Source: Campylobacter sp. UBA1713 (GTDB lineage Bacteria; Campylobacterota; Campylobacteria; Campylobacterales; Campylobacteraceae). Taken from it: a stretch of DNA of 6,671 nucleotides. The stretch's first letter is position 1. Each line of letters starts with the position of its first letter. Of this stretch, positions 1 to 4,977 are shown piece after piece. The notes under the pieces were generated by a model. The model made no database searches, was not told the DNA's origin, and saw nothing but the letters and a program-made list of their open reading frames with translations. Made by a program: the position numbers and the translations under genes. The stretch is from positions 1 through 6,671 of the forward strand of contig DCIZ01000128.1 in NCBI GenBank assembly GCA_002317305.1, written 5' to 3'.

Positions 1-10
1 CCGCCTTTTA

Positions 11-41
11 AGCGAATAGAATCTTTAAAATTCACAAAAAA
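11..41 (+). repeat. A/T-rich arm of the composite intergenic repeat (left-edge copy)
   Basis: This stretch is the near-perfect reverse complement of 2415-2445: 29 of 31 bases agree, with two A/G differences. It reads into GCGAATTTA and then the heptamer array that follows. Core copy 1 (2204 onward) is also followed by GCGAATTTT and heptamers, so the order arm, GCGAATTT, heptamers appears to be a fixed design. The CGTCATTC core expected to its left would lie before or at the window edge and is not recognisable in bases 1-10. Confidence 0.8.
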
Positions 42-53
42 GCGAATTTACCC

Positions 54-81
54 AAATTCCGTTTTCCGTTTTCCGTTTTCC
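54..81 (+). repeat. Heptamer array 1: three GTTTTCC units plus a degenerate leading unit
   Basis: Bases 61-81 are three perfect GTTTTCC units, preceded by the degenerate unit AAATTCC at 54-60. The same layout, AAATTCT and then GTTTTCT/GTTTTCC, occurs at 2294-2335, and a reversed array of a one-base variant lies at 6581-6643. The array sits 53 bases before the bpt start, followed by an A8T7 tract at 97-111. The rest of the upstream gap holds no gene, and no promoter could be assigned with confidence. Confidence 0.85.
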
Positions 82-134
82 GTAAGCAAGGCGTTTAAAA
101 AAAATTTTTTTGGAAAGATTGGAGAGAAGTAGAG

Positions 135-866
135 ATGCTTGCAAGTAAATTTGAAGTTTTTTACACACATTTTAGCGACAACTGCGGCATGATGCCCGGT
201 CAAAAGTGTCGCATGCTTTGTCGTTTTGTCGATGGCGCAAACGCCGAATATAACTCGTGGCTCGTGCGGCACGGTTACCGCCATTTTGGCAAATACTACT
301 CCGCACCAGTTTGTCCTACATGCACGGCTTGCATAAACGTGCGGTTTGACGCGACACGCTTTGAGCCCTCAAAGAGCCTTCGCCGTGTAGCCAAAAAAAA
401 TGTCGCCACAAAAGTCGTCATCACAAAACAAATTTGCACGCCAGAAATTTTGGCACTTTGCAACGAATACCACGACTACATGCACCTCCGTCGTGGCTGG
501 GACAAGACCGTTTATGATGAAAAATATTACAACGAATTTTTCCTAACGCACTCCACTTTTAGCTTTCAAGCGAACTACTTCGTGGGCGATGAGCTGGTTT
601 GTGTGGATCTTTTTGACGTGGTAGATGACGGACTAAACGCCAACTACTGCTTCTACTCGCCACGCTACAAGTCGCTGGGGCTTGGCAACTTTTCGCTACT
701 TGTGCAGGTAAATTTGGCGCGTAAAAACGGCTTAAAGTGGATATATCTTGGCACTTATTCGCCAAATTGTCAAAGCTACAGCTACAAACTAGACTTCCGT
801 CCGTGCGAGGCTTTGGAGTGCAAAGATGCGGCGGCGGCTGGGTGGAAACCGGTGGAATTTCGCTAA
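135..866 (+). CDS. bpt: Aspartate/glutamate leucyltransferase (Bpt family)
   Basis: Cytoplasmic aminoacyl-tRNA-protein transferase. The family moves Leu from Leu-tRNA onto proteins with N-terminal Asp or Glu, making them N-degrons for ClpS/ClpAP-type degradation. The 243 residues are the normal length. The N-terminal domain has C17 and a C60-x2-C63-x2-C66 cluster running into the conserved stretch that ends [11 protein letters not shown] (79-89). The C-terminal GNAT-like domain has [15 protein letters not shown] (155-169), [19 protein letters not shown] (171-189) and [15 protein letters not shown] (204-218). The familiar CPYLP-type N-terminal motif is replaced here by CGMMPG (17-22). The ATG is supported by GGAGAG at 121-126. 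It heads a probable operon with mscL, whose start lies 26 bases after the stop. Base usage is not G-skewed, unlike cysQ to thiE. Metal or cluster binding by the cysteines is inferred. Confidence 0.9.
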   Translation: MLASKFEVFYTHFSDNCGMMPGQKCRMLCRFVDGANAEYNSWLVRHGYRHFGKYYSAPVCPTCTACINVRFDATRFEPSKSLRRVAKKNVATKVVITKQICTPEILALCNEYHDYMHLRRGWDKTVYDEKYYNEFFLTHSTFSFQANYFVGDELVCVDLFDVVDDGLNANYCFYSPRYKSLGLGNFSLLVQVNLARKNGLKWIYLGTYSPNCQSYSYKLDFRPCEALECKDAAAAGWKPVEFR

Positions 867-892
867 ATTTAAAATTTACAAAAAGGAAAATT

Positions 893-1315
893 ATGGCAAA
901 TTTAGCACAACAAAATTTGGCAAAATTTGGCAAAAGCGCGGGGGACTTTAAAAAGTTCATCTCGCGCGGAAACGTAGTGGACATGGCAGTCGGTGTCATC
1001 ATCGGTGCGGCGTTTGGCAAGATAGTCGCCAGCCTCGTAAATGACGTTTTGATGCCTTTTGTCGGCATCTTTTTAGGCGGCATAGATCTAAGTAAACTCG
1101 CCTTTACCATCGGCGAAGCACAAATTCGTTATGGCTCGTTTGTCCAAACCATCATCGACTTTCTCATCATCGCTTTTACCATTTTCGTCATCATAAAAAT
1201 TTTCGAAAAACTAAAACTAAAAGAAGAAGCCGCTAGCGAAACGCCAAAGCCAAAACCAGAAGATGTAGCGCTCTTAGAAGAGATTCGAGACCTACTAAAA
1301 GCGGCACAAAAGTGA
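893..1315 (+). CDS. mscL: Large-conductance mechanosensitive channel MscL
   Basis: Inner-membrane homopentameric channel that opens under high membrane tension and releases solutes during hypo-osmotic shock. The 140-residue protein carries the hallmark [20 protein letters not shown] (25-44), covering the pore-lining TM1 and its gate. It then has [15 protein letters not shown] (49-63), a periplasmic loop to about residue 82, TM2 (about 84-104), the basic [11 protein letters not shown] linker, and a C-terminal helix [18 protein letters not shown] typical of the cytoplasmic bundle. The ATG at 893 is chosen because AAGG (884-887) precedes it and the family begins near there. The open frame extends back to 737 inside bpt, but that part is not MscL-like. 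The N-terminus before RGNVVD is about 12 residues longer than in E. coli. The stop overlaps the cysQ start (GTGA). Confidence 0.96.
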   Translation: MANLAQQNLAKFGKSAGDFKKFISRGNVVDMAVGVIIGAAFGKIVASLVNDVLMPFVGIFLGGIDLSKLAFTIGEAQIRYGSFVQTIIDFLIIAFTIFVIIKIFEKLKLKEEAASETPKPKPEDVALLEEIRDLLKAAQK

Positions 1316-2157
1316 AGCATTTTGCACTTTTAGCGGCACTAAAAGCCGGCTTTTCTGTGGCAAAAAATGCTCATTTTCAGAGGTGGCAAAAGGCTGACGG
1401 CTCGCTTTTGACTAGTGCTGACATGGCGGCAAATGAAGCTATTTTTGAAGTTTTGGCGCGTTCAAATTTGCCCGTTTGTTCAGAGGAGGGCACGCAGGGC
1501 GAGGCGGGCGAGGTGCGAAAAAAAGGCGAATTTTGGCTGGTCGATCCGCTTGATGGCACGAGTGGTTTTGTGCGTGGAAATGGCGAGTGGTGCATTTGCG
1601 TAGCGTTAGTTTCGTCGGGCAAGCCAGCACTGGGCGTAGTCTACTCGCCCATCTTGCAAAAGGCGTGGGTGGCAGATGTTTTAAAGGGCGAATTTGAGGT
1701 TTTTGGGTCGCATGAGCTGGCGGAGTTTTGCGAGCGTGAGGGCGTAGCAAGAGAGTTTAGCGAGTTTGGTAAAAGCGTTTGGCGGGGCGAATTTTCAAAT
1801 TTGTTTGACGTTTTTAAAACGCCGCCTGTTTTTTTGGCGGGCAAAAGAGATGCTACTTCAAAGGCTTTTGTAAGGGCGTTTGGTTTAGCGGAAAAACGGC
1901 TGAGTAGTGCGCTAAAATTTGCGCTTTTAGCAGAGGGAAAAAGTGGCGTTTTTGTGCGGAGTTATGGCTCATCGCTTTGGGACACAGCAGCGGGCGAGGC
2001 GGTGCTAGCGGCAAGTGGCGGCGGAGTTTTTGCTTTTAATGGCGAGGCGCTTGACTACACGGGCAAAGAGACGCTAAATCCGAATTTCATAGCACTTAGT
2101 AAGAGTCAAATTTATAATCTTGATAAATATATTGAATTTTTAAATAAAATAGAGTAA
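1312..2157 (+). CDS. cysQ: 3'(2'),5'-bisphosphate nucleotidase / inositol monophosphatase family (CysQ-like)
   Basis: Probable Mg2+-dependent, Li+-sensitive phosphatase. CysQ removes the 3'-phosphate from PAP (and PAPS), relieving end-product inhibition in sulfate assimilation. The 281 residues show the family metal sites: SEE (57-59), DPLDGT (78-83) followed by [10 protein letters not shown] (84-93) in place of the usual KEFVKRNGEF, and [16 protein letters not shown] (222-237). The C-terminal [11 protein letters not shown] (251-261) also matches CysQ. The [15 protein letters not shown] segment (27-41) fits the N-terminal substrate and metal region. The GTG start overlaps the mscL stop by four bases and no good Shine-Dalgarno is visible, so translation probably depends on coupling to mscL. 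About 20 residues at the C-terminus exceed the usual length. Inositol monophosphatase or a related activity cannot be excluded from sequence alone. Confidence 0.85.
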   Translation: MKHFALLAALKAGFSVAKNAHFQRWQKADGSLLTSADMAANEAIFEVLARSNLPVCSEEGTQGEAGEVRKKGEFWLVDPLDGTSGFVRGNGEWCICVALVSSGKPALGVVYSPILQKAWVADVLKGEFEVFGSHELAEFCEREGVAREFSEFGKSVWRGEFSNLFDVFKTPPVFLAGKRDATSKAFVRAFGLAEKRLSSALKFALLAEGKSGVFVRSYGSSLWDTAAGEAVLAASGGGVFAFNGEALDYTGKETLNPNFIALSKSQIYNLDKYIEFLNKIE

Positions 2158-2188
2158 AATTGTGTAAAATTTAAATTTGCTAGTTTTT

Positions 2189-2256
2189 AGAATCGTCAAG
2201 CCACGCCGTCATTCGTAAGGGAGAAAGCGACCGAAGAATCCTCTGAAATTTGAGCG
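2189..2256 (+). repeat. Composite repeat, core copy 1 with lead-in and start of arm
   Basis: The lead-in AGAATCGTCAA (2189-2199) recurs exactly as the last 11 bases of the window (6661-6671). The core (2204-2245) begins CGCCGTCATTCG and ends GACCGAAGAATCCTCTG. It differs from copy 2 by two substitutions and a short replacement (AA for CGTT). AAATTTGAGCG follows (2246-2256), shared with inverted copy 3. The ATTC...GAAT ends of the core give weak dyad symmetry. The pattern resembles the CGTCATTCTGAG...CGAAGAATC type of palindromic intergenic repeat known in many bacteria. Confidence 0.8.
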
Positions 2257-2293
2257 AGTAAAAAGCCAAATTTACGAAAAAGCGAATTTTGCA

Positions 2294-2338
2294 AAATTCT
2301 GTTTTCTGTTTTCCGCATTCCGCATTCCGTTTTCCGTT
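2294..2338 (+). repeat. Heptamer array 2: mixed GTTTTCT/GTTTTCC/GCATTCC units
   Basis: From 2301 the units are GTTTTCT, GTTTTCC, GCATTCC, GCATTCC and GTTTTCC (to 2335), then a broken unit GTTACC that runs into core copy 2. AAATTCT at 2294-2300 is the degenerate leading unit, matching AAATTCC at 54-60. The duplicated GCATTCC variant next to GTTTTCC indicates growth by local unit duplication. Confidence 0.85.
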
Positions 2339-2340
2339 AC

Positions 2341-2384
2341 CGCCGTCATTCGCAAGGGAGCGTTAGCGACCGAAGAATCCCCTG
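2341..2384 (+). repeat. Composite repeat, core copy 2
   Basis: This is 44 bases, beginning CGCCGTCATTCGCAAGGGAG and ending CGACCGAAGAATCCCCTG. It follows heptamer array 2 directly but lacks the AAATTTGAGCG arm of copies 1 and 3; CCTGGCGAGGGCG follows instead. It is in inverted orientation to copy 3, about 70 bases downstream, so the two can pair into a long imperfect stem in a transcript. Confidence 0.82.
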
Positions 2385-2414
2385 CCTGGCGAGGGCGAAA
2401 AAAGTCAAATTTAG

Positions 2415-2497
2415 TTTTTCGTGAATTTTAAAGATTCTATCCGCTCAAATTTCAGGGGATTCTTCGGGTCGCATTCGCTCCCCTCAGAATGACGGCG
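2415..2497 (-). repeat. Composite repeat, inverted copy 3 (core plus A/T-rich arm)
   Basis: On the minus strand this reads core (2497 back to 2453: CGCCGTCATTCTGAGGGGAG...GAAGAATCCCCTG), then AAATTTGAGCG, then the arm GATAGAATCTTTAAAATTC (2415-2445). The core matches copy 2 apart from about six substitutions and one inserted base. The arm matches the left-edge copy at 11-41 (29/31). It is the most complete single example of core plus arm in the window. Confidence 0.82.
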
Positions 2498-2507
2498 TTG
2501 TTCTTGC

Positions 2508-2523
2508 TTTTTCGTGAATTTTA
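2508..2523 (-). repeat. Extra fragment of the repeat arm (exact 16-base direct repeat)
   Basis: TTTTTCGTGAATTTTA here is identical to 2415-2430, 93 bases upstream, in the same orientation. After it the sequence diverges (CGAATCTT against AAGATTCT), so it looks like a decayed or partial second arm next to core copy 3. Confidence 0.75.
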
Positions 2524-2548
2524 CGAATCTTAAAAACTACAAAGCGAA

Positions 2549-2564
2549 GTAAATTTAAATTTAC
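2549..2564. promoter_or_regulatory. Perfect 16-base palindrome upstream of the MFS gene
   Basis: GTAAATTTAAATTTAC equals its own reverse complement and lies 37 bases before the MFS start codon. The position suits a dimeric repressor site controlling the MFS-membrane protein-thiE operon. No -10 element could be placed around it with confidence, and AAATTT words are common in these gaps, so the operator role is only a suggestion. Confidence 0.35.
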
Positions 2565-2601
2565 GCAAAAAAAACAAAAAAACTTTACACAGGACGAAAA
2601 G

Positions 2602-3714
2602 ATGTTAAAAAATGTTCTACCGCTTGGCTTCATCGCGGCTTCTAGGTTTTTTGGGCTCTTTCTCATAATGCCCGTTTTGTCTGTCGGCGCGCTTGCGCTC
2701 GAGGGCGTAACGCCGCAAAATGTCGGGCTAATAGTGGGCGTTTACGCCATTTCGCAGATGATTTTTCAAGTGCCGTTTGGTTTTTTAAGCGACAAAACAA
2801 ACCGCAAATTTGCCATCGCCATCGGGCTTTTGGTCTTTGTGGTCGGCTGCTTTGTCTGCGCAAATGCGACAAATTTTACCACGATGCTAGTCGGGCGAAT
2901 TTTGCAAGGTAGCGGCGCAGTTGGCGGCGTGGCAAGCGCTTTGGTGGCTGACTTTGTAAAAGATGGCGAGCGAAGCAAGGCGATGGCTTTGATGGGCATG
3001 ATGATAGGCGTGAGCTTTTGCGCTGCGCTTGCACTTAGTCCTTTTTTAAACGCGCACTTTGGGCTAAATTCTCTCTTTTACCTCCCTGCTGCCATCTCGC
3101 TAGCCTCTGTTGTGCTGCTTTTTTGCGTGGTAGAAAGAGAGCCAAAACGCACAGCAAAAAGCGAAAAAGTCAAATTTGACACCTCGCTTTTGGAGGCAAA
3201 TTTACTTCGGCTAAATTTGACTTCGTTTTTGCAAAAGATGTTTTTGAGTGCGGTTTTTGTCGTTTTGCCGTTGCAGTTTGGCAACACTTTGGGCATTTCG
3301 TATGCGCTTGGCGCGTTTTTGGGCTTTGTGGCGATGGGCGCAGCTGGCGCTTTGGGCGACAAAAAACGGCTAAATGCTAAATTTGTAAGCGTAGGAATCG
3401 TCCTTTTTGGCGTGAGTTTTACGCTCATATCTTGGGGGCATGAAAAGGTGGGCGTGGTGCTTTTTTTTGTGGCGTTTTGCTTGCATGAGCCTTCCATGCA
3501 AACTTTGGCGGCGTCTTTTGCACCGCCTCGTTTGAGAGGCTCGGCGCTTAGCATCTTTACGGCGTGTGGGTATGCTGGGAGTTTTGTGGGCGGCGTGGTG
3601 GGCTCGCTTGCCTTTGTGAGTTTGGGGCTGGAGTGGTTTTTGCTGGCGTTAAATTTAGTGGGTTTGGCGTGGCTTTTGGCGGTTTTTCACCTAAAAGATA
3701 GGAGTGAAGTGTGA
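2602..3714 (+). CDS. MFS transporter, YajR-like, 12 TM
   Basis: Inner-membrane major facilitator, probably a proton-driven exporter; substrate unknown. The 370 residues hold twelve hydrophobic segments in two halves, joined by a charged loop (about 178-200). The N-terminus ASRFFGLFLIMPVLS (13-27), motif A GFLSDKTNRK (60-69) in the TM2-TM3 loop, and GRILQGSGAVGG (98-109) in TM4 with R99 resemble E. coli YajR. YajR's GP in the antiporter motif of TM5 appears here as SP (146-147). YajR's C-terminal cytoplasmic ferredoxin-like domain is absent, since the protein ends just after TM12 (HLKDRSEV). The ATG is preceded by AGGA (2591-2594). The stop overlaps the next gene's GTG by four bases. The CDS is visibly rich in G over C on this strand. 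Drug efflux is plausible for the family but unproven. Confidence 0.88.
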   Translation: MLKNVLPLGFIAASRFFGLFLIMPVLSVGALALEGVTPQNVGLIVGVYAISQMIFQVPFGFLSDKTNRKFAIAIGLLVFVVGCFVCANATNFTTMLVGRILQGSGAVGGVASALVADFVKDGERSKAMALMGMMIGVSFCAALALSPFLNAHFGLNSLFYLPAAISLASVVLLFCVVEREPKRTAKSEKVKFDTSLLEANLLRLNLTSFLQKMFLSAVFVVLPLQFGNTLGISYALGAFLGFVAMGAAGALGDKKRLNAKFVSVGIVLFGVSFTLISWGHEKVGVVLFFVAFCLHEPSMQTLAASFAPPRLRGSALSIFTACGYAGSFVGGVVGSLAFVSLGLEWFLLALNLVGLAWLLAVFHLKDRSEV

Positions 3715-4193
3715 AAGAGTTAAACAAAAACGGCTTTTTGGCTTGTGCGTGTTTTTTGATGGCACTCATGTTTGTGGCGTTTTTGCGCTCGCAAATCCCT
3801 GTGGTCTTTTCGCTGGGTGTGGTGCTGGGTGGCGTGTGGTTTTGGTTTAAGGCGCTTGGGCTTTTGGTGAGAGCTAGCGGCGAACATATGCTGATGCGTG
3901 GCGGAATTTTCATGGTGGTCTTTTTAACAGCGGCGGTGGGTCTGTTTTTTGTGAACGGATTCTTTTGGCTGGTGGCGCTGGGGGTGAGTGTGTTTAGCGG
4001 TTTGTGGACAAACTGGAAAATAGGCAAATTTGCGGGCAATCACGCCTTTTTGGTGGGTTTTTTGCTGGTGTGCGTGGGGGCGTTTTTGCCTTACGCTGAG
4101 GCTGGCGTGGCGTGTATGTGTGCGGGGTTTGCTTTGCAGGCTTGGGCGTGGTATGTTTTTGACGAGGAGAGACTGTGCAACTCTACGCGCTGA
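3711..4193 (+). CDS. Unrecognised small integral membrane protein (about 5 TM)
   Basis: I do not recognise this 160-residue protein. It is mostly hydrophobic, with likely membrane segments near residues 9-25, 30-53, 65-82, 84-99 and 112-149 (the last may be two). The only clear polar stretches are RASGEHMLMRGG (54-65), NWKIGKFAGN (101-110) and the tail DEERLCNSTR (151-160). It is rich in Phe, Trp and Gly and has no signal-peptide-like cleavage site. GTG at 3711 is chosen because AGGAG (3700-3704) lies six bases before it and it overlaps the MFS stop as GTGA. Its last 19 bases overlap thiE. Co-translation suggests a link to the MFS protein or to thiE, but that is inference. A real gene is well supported by the operon geometry and the absence of internal stops. 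Confidence 0.8.
   Translation: MKELNKNGFLACACFLMALMFVAFLRSQIPVVFSLGVVLGGVWFWFKALGLLVRASGEHMLMRGGIFMVVFLTAAVGLFFVNGFFWLVALGVSVFSGLWTNWKIGKFAGNHAFLVGFLLVCVGAFLPYAEAGVACMCAGFALQAWAWYVFDEERLCNSTR
4164..4169 (+). promoter_or_regulatory. Strong ribosome binding site fixing the thiE GTG start
   Basis: GAGGAG lies inside the 3' end of the preceding membrane-protein gene, five bases before GTG at 4175. It settles the start of thiE despite the 19-base overlap, and the resulting N-terminus MQLYALTDG is typical of ThiE. Confidence 0.75.
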
Positions 4194-4795
4194 CGGACGG
4201 CGTTTTGACGCCAAATGAAATTTTGGAGAGTCGTGTTTTGTCGCTTTTAAAAAGCGGCGTGAGGGTGATTCAATACCGTAACAAATTTGAAAAATGCGGA
4301 CATGACGAGGCTTTGCTGTTGCGGCTTGTGGAGGCGTGCGAGGGTTTTGGGGCGAAGCTGCTCATAAACGATGACGCGCTTTTGGCTGCCCGCGTGGGGG
4401 CGCACGGCGTGCATGTGGGGCGTGAAGATGGTGGCGTGAAGCGAGCACGTGAAATTTTGGGCGAAAAGGCTGTGGTGGGTGCTAGCTGTTACGCGAGTGT
4501 GGAGAGTGCGGCAAGGGCGGTTGGCGAGGGGGCTAGTTATGTGGCTTTTGGGGCGGTTTTTGCTAGTGTTACAAAAAGTAGTGCGGTAGTGTGCGGGCTA
4601 GACGTGGTAGCGCGGGCTAGGGCGGTGCTGGGCGACTTTCCTGTGTGCGTAATAGGCGGGATAAACGCTAGTAACATTTCGCAAGTGGCACGCTTTTGTC
4701 CTGACTACATCGCGGTGGTGAGTGCGCTTTATGCTGGCGGAAGTGTGGAGGAAAATGTGGCGCGTTTAGTGGAGAAGATGCGTGCGGAAAACTGA
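4175..4795 (+). CDS. thiE: Thiamine phosphate synthase ThiE
   Basis: Cytoplasmic TIM-barrel enzyme joining HMP pyrophosphate and thiazole phosphate to thiamine monophosphate. The 206 residues are full length. Visible motifs are QYRNK (33-37, pyrophosphate-binding Arg and Lys), LLINDD (62-67, with N65 and D66), GVHVGRED (78-85; many homologues have GQED, so R83 is a small deviation), GASCYAS with S104, YVAFGAVFASVTKSSA (122-137, K134 matching the conserved TK lysine), VIGGINASN (159-167) and the VVSAL phosphate loop (181-185). The GTG start overlaps the upstream gene. No TPP riboswitch could be seen, and there is no untranslated leader of its own; control would act at the MFS promoter. Among the most G-rich, C-poor coding sequence in the window. 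An inverted repeat follows at 4827-4890. Confidence 0.93.
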   Translation: MQLYALTDGVLTPNEILESRVLSLLKSGVRVIQYRNKFEKCGHDEALLLRLVEACEGFGAKLLINDDALLAARVGAHGVHVGREDGGVKRAREILGEKAVVGASCYASVESAARAVGEGASYVAFGAVFASVTKSSAVVCGLDVVARARAVLGDFPVCVIGGINASNISQVARFCPDYIAVVSALYAGGSVEENVARLVEKMRAEN

Positions 4796-4826
4796 AAAAC
4801 TGAGTGCGAAGTGTGGAATTTTGGTT

Positions 4827-4890
4827 AGCGAAGCGACATTTGGGGTCGCATGGGCGAAAGCCCCGTCCGACCACTTTGAATCGCTTCGCT
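4827..4890. repeat. Nested inverted repeat between thiE and serC
   Basis: The outer arms AGCGAAGCGA (4827-4836) and TCGCTTCGCT (4881-4890) are perfect 10-base complements. Inside them GGTCG (4844-4848) pairs with CGACC (4868-4872), and the tip is GGGC-GAAA-GCCC (4852-4863), a GNRA-type tetraloop hairpin. Neither side has a U-run, so it is not a standard intrinsic terminator. It could still help end the thiE operon, stabilise its 3' end, or be a REP-like repeat. It is a different sequence from the CGTCATTC composite repeat apart from a shared GGGTCGCAT word. Confidence 0.75.
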
Positions 4891-4925
4891 CAAAATCTAG
4901 CAAGTAAAAACAGCAAACAAGATTC

Positions 4926-4939
4926 TTTTTAGCTAAAAA
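4926..4939. promoter_or_regulatory. Perfect palindrome just upstream of the serC -10 element
   Basis: TTTTTAGCTAAAAA is a 14-base perfect palindrome ending four bases before the proposed -10 hexamer, so it covers the -35/spacer zone. It may be an operator, or simply the T-rich upstream tract that Campylobacter promoters use in place of a -35 box. Confidence 0.35.
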
Positions 4940-4940
4940 A

Positions 4941-4949
4941 TGCTACAAT
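4941..4949 (+). promoter_or_regulatory. Extended -10 promoter element for serC
   Basis: TGCTACAAT is a TGn extended -10 (TACAAT at 4944-4949), 29 bases before the serC ATG. The upstream region is T-rich (CTTTTTAG) with no clear -35 hexamer, as expected for the major sigma factor in Campylobacter-type bacteria. The RBS AAAAGG follows at 4964-4969. Confidence 0.6.
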
Positions 4950-4977
4950 CTACAAATTTTATAAAAAGGCAAAAGAG

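Larger units (their letters stand above)
2158..2601. other. 444-base intergenic mosaic of repeats between cysQ and the MFS gene
   Basis: No gene is supported here. Most of the gap is one repeat family: core copy 1 (2204-2245), a heptamer array (2294-2335), core copy 2 (2341-2384), an inverted arm plus core copy 3 (2415-2497), and a second piece of the arm as a 16-base exact direct repeat (2508-2523 equals 2415-2430). The final 80 bases hold a 16-base palindrome and the leader of the MFS gene. No U-tract terminator is evident after cysQ. Confidence 0.85.

Noticed and set aside
17..22. TAGAAT as a -10 promoter element for bpt
   Set aside because: It lies within the repeat arm and recurs in the inverted copy at 2415-2445, over 110 bases from the bpt start; nothing else supports promoter use.
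97..111. A8T7 tract before bpt as a phase-variable homopolymer
   Set aside because: The runs are 8 and 7 bases, of A/T rather than the long G/C runs usual for phase variation in this group, and they are outside the coding frame.
737..892. Upstream extension of the mscL reading frame into bpt
   Set aside because: The extra 52 residues are not MscL-like, lie wholly within bpt or the gap, and the ATG at 893 has a good RBS.
559..1110. 183-codon minus-strand open frame opposite bpt and mscL
   Set aside because: It spans two well-identified genes on the other strand and their gap, and the translation shows no family features.
2158..2601. TPP riboswitch controlling the thiE operon
   Set aside because: I looked for the conserved CUGAGA and ACCUGA(U/C) core elements in the leader and did not find a convincing pair; the gap is filled by repeats.
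3557..4039. 160-codon minus-strand open frame opposite the MFS/membrane protein junction
   Set aside because: Pro/Thr/Lys-rich translation typical of the antisense of hydrophobic coding sequence.
4827..4890. Intrinsic terminator after thiE
   Set aside because: The stem is strong but no U-run follows on either strand; kept as an inverted repeat only.
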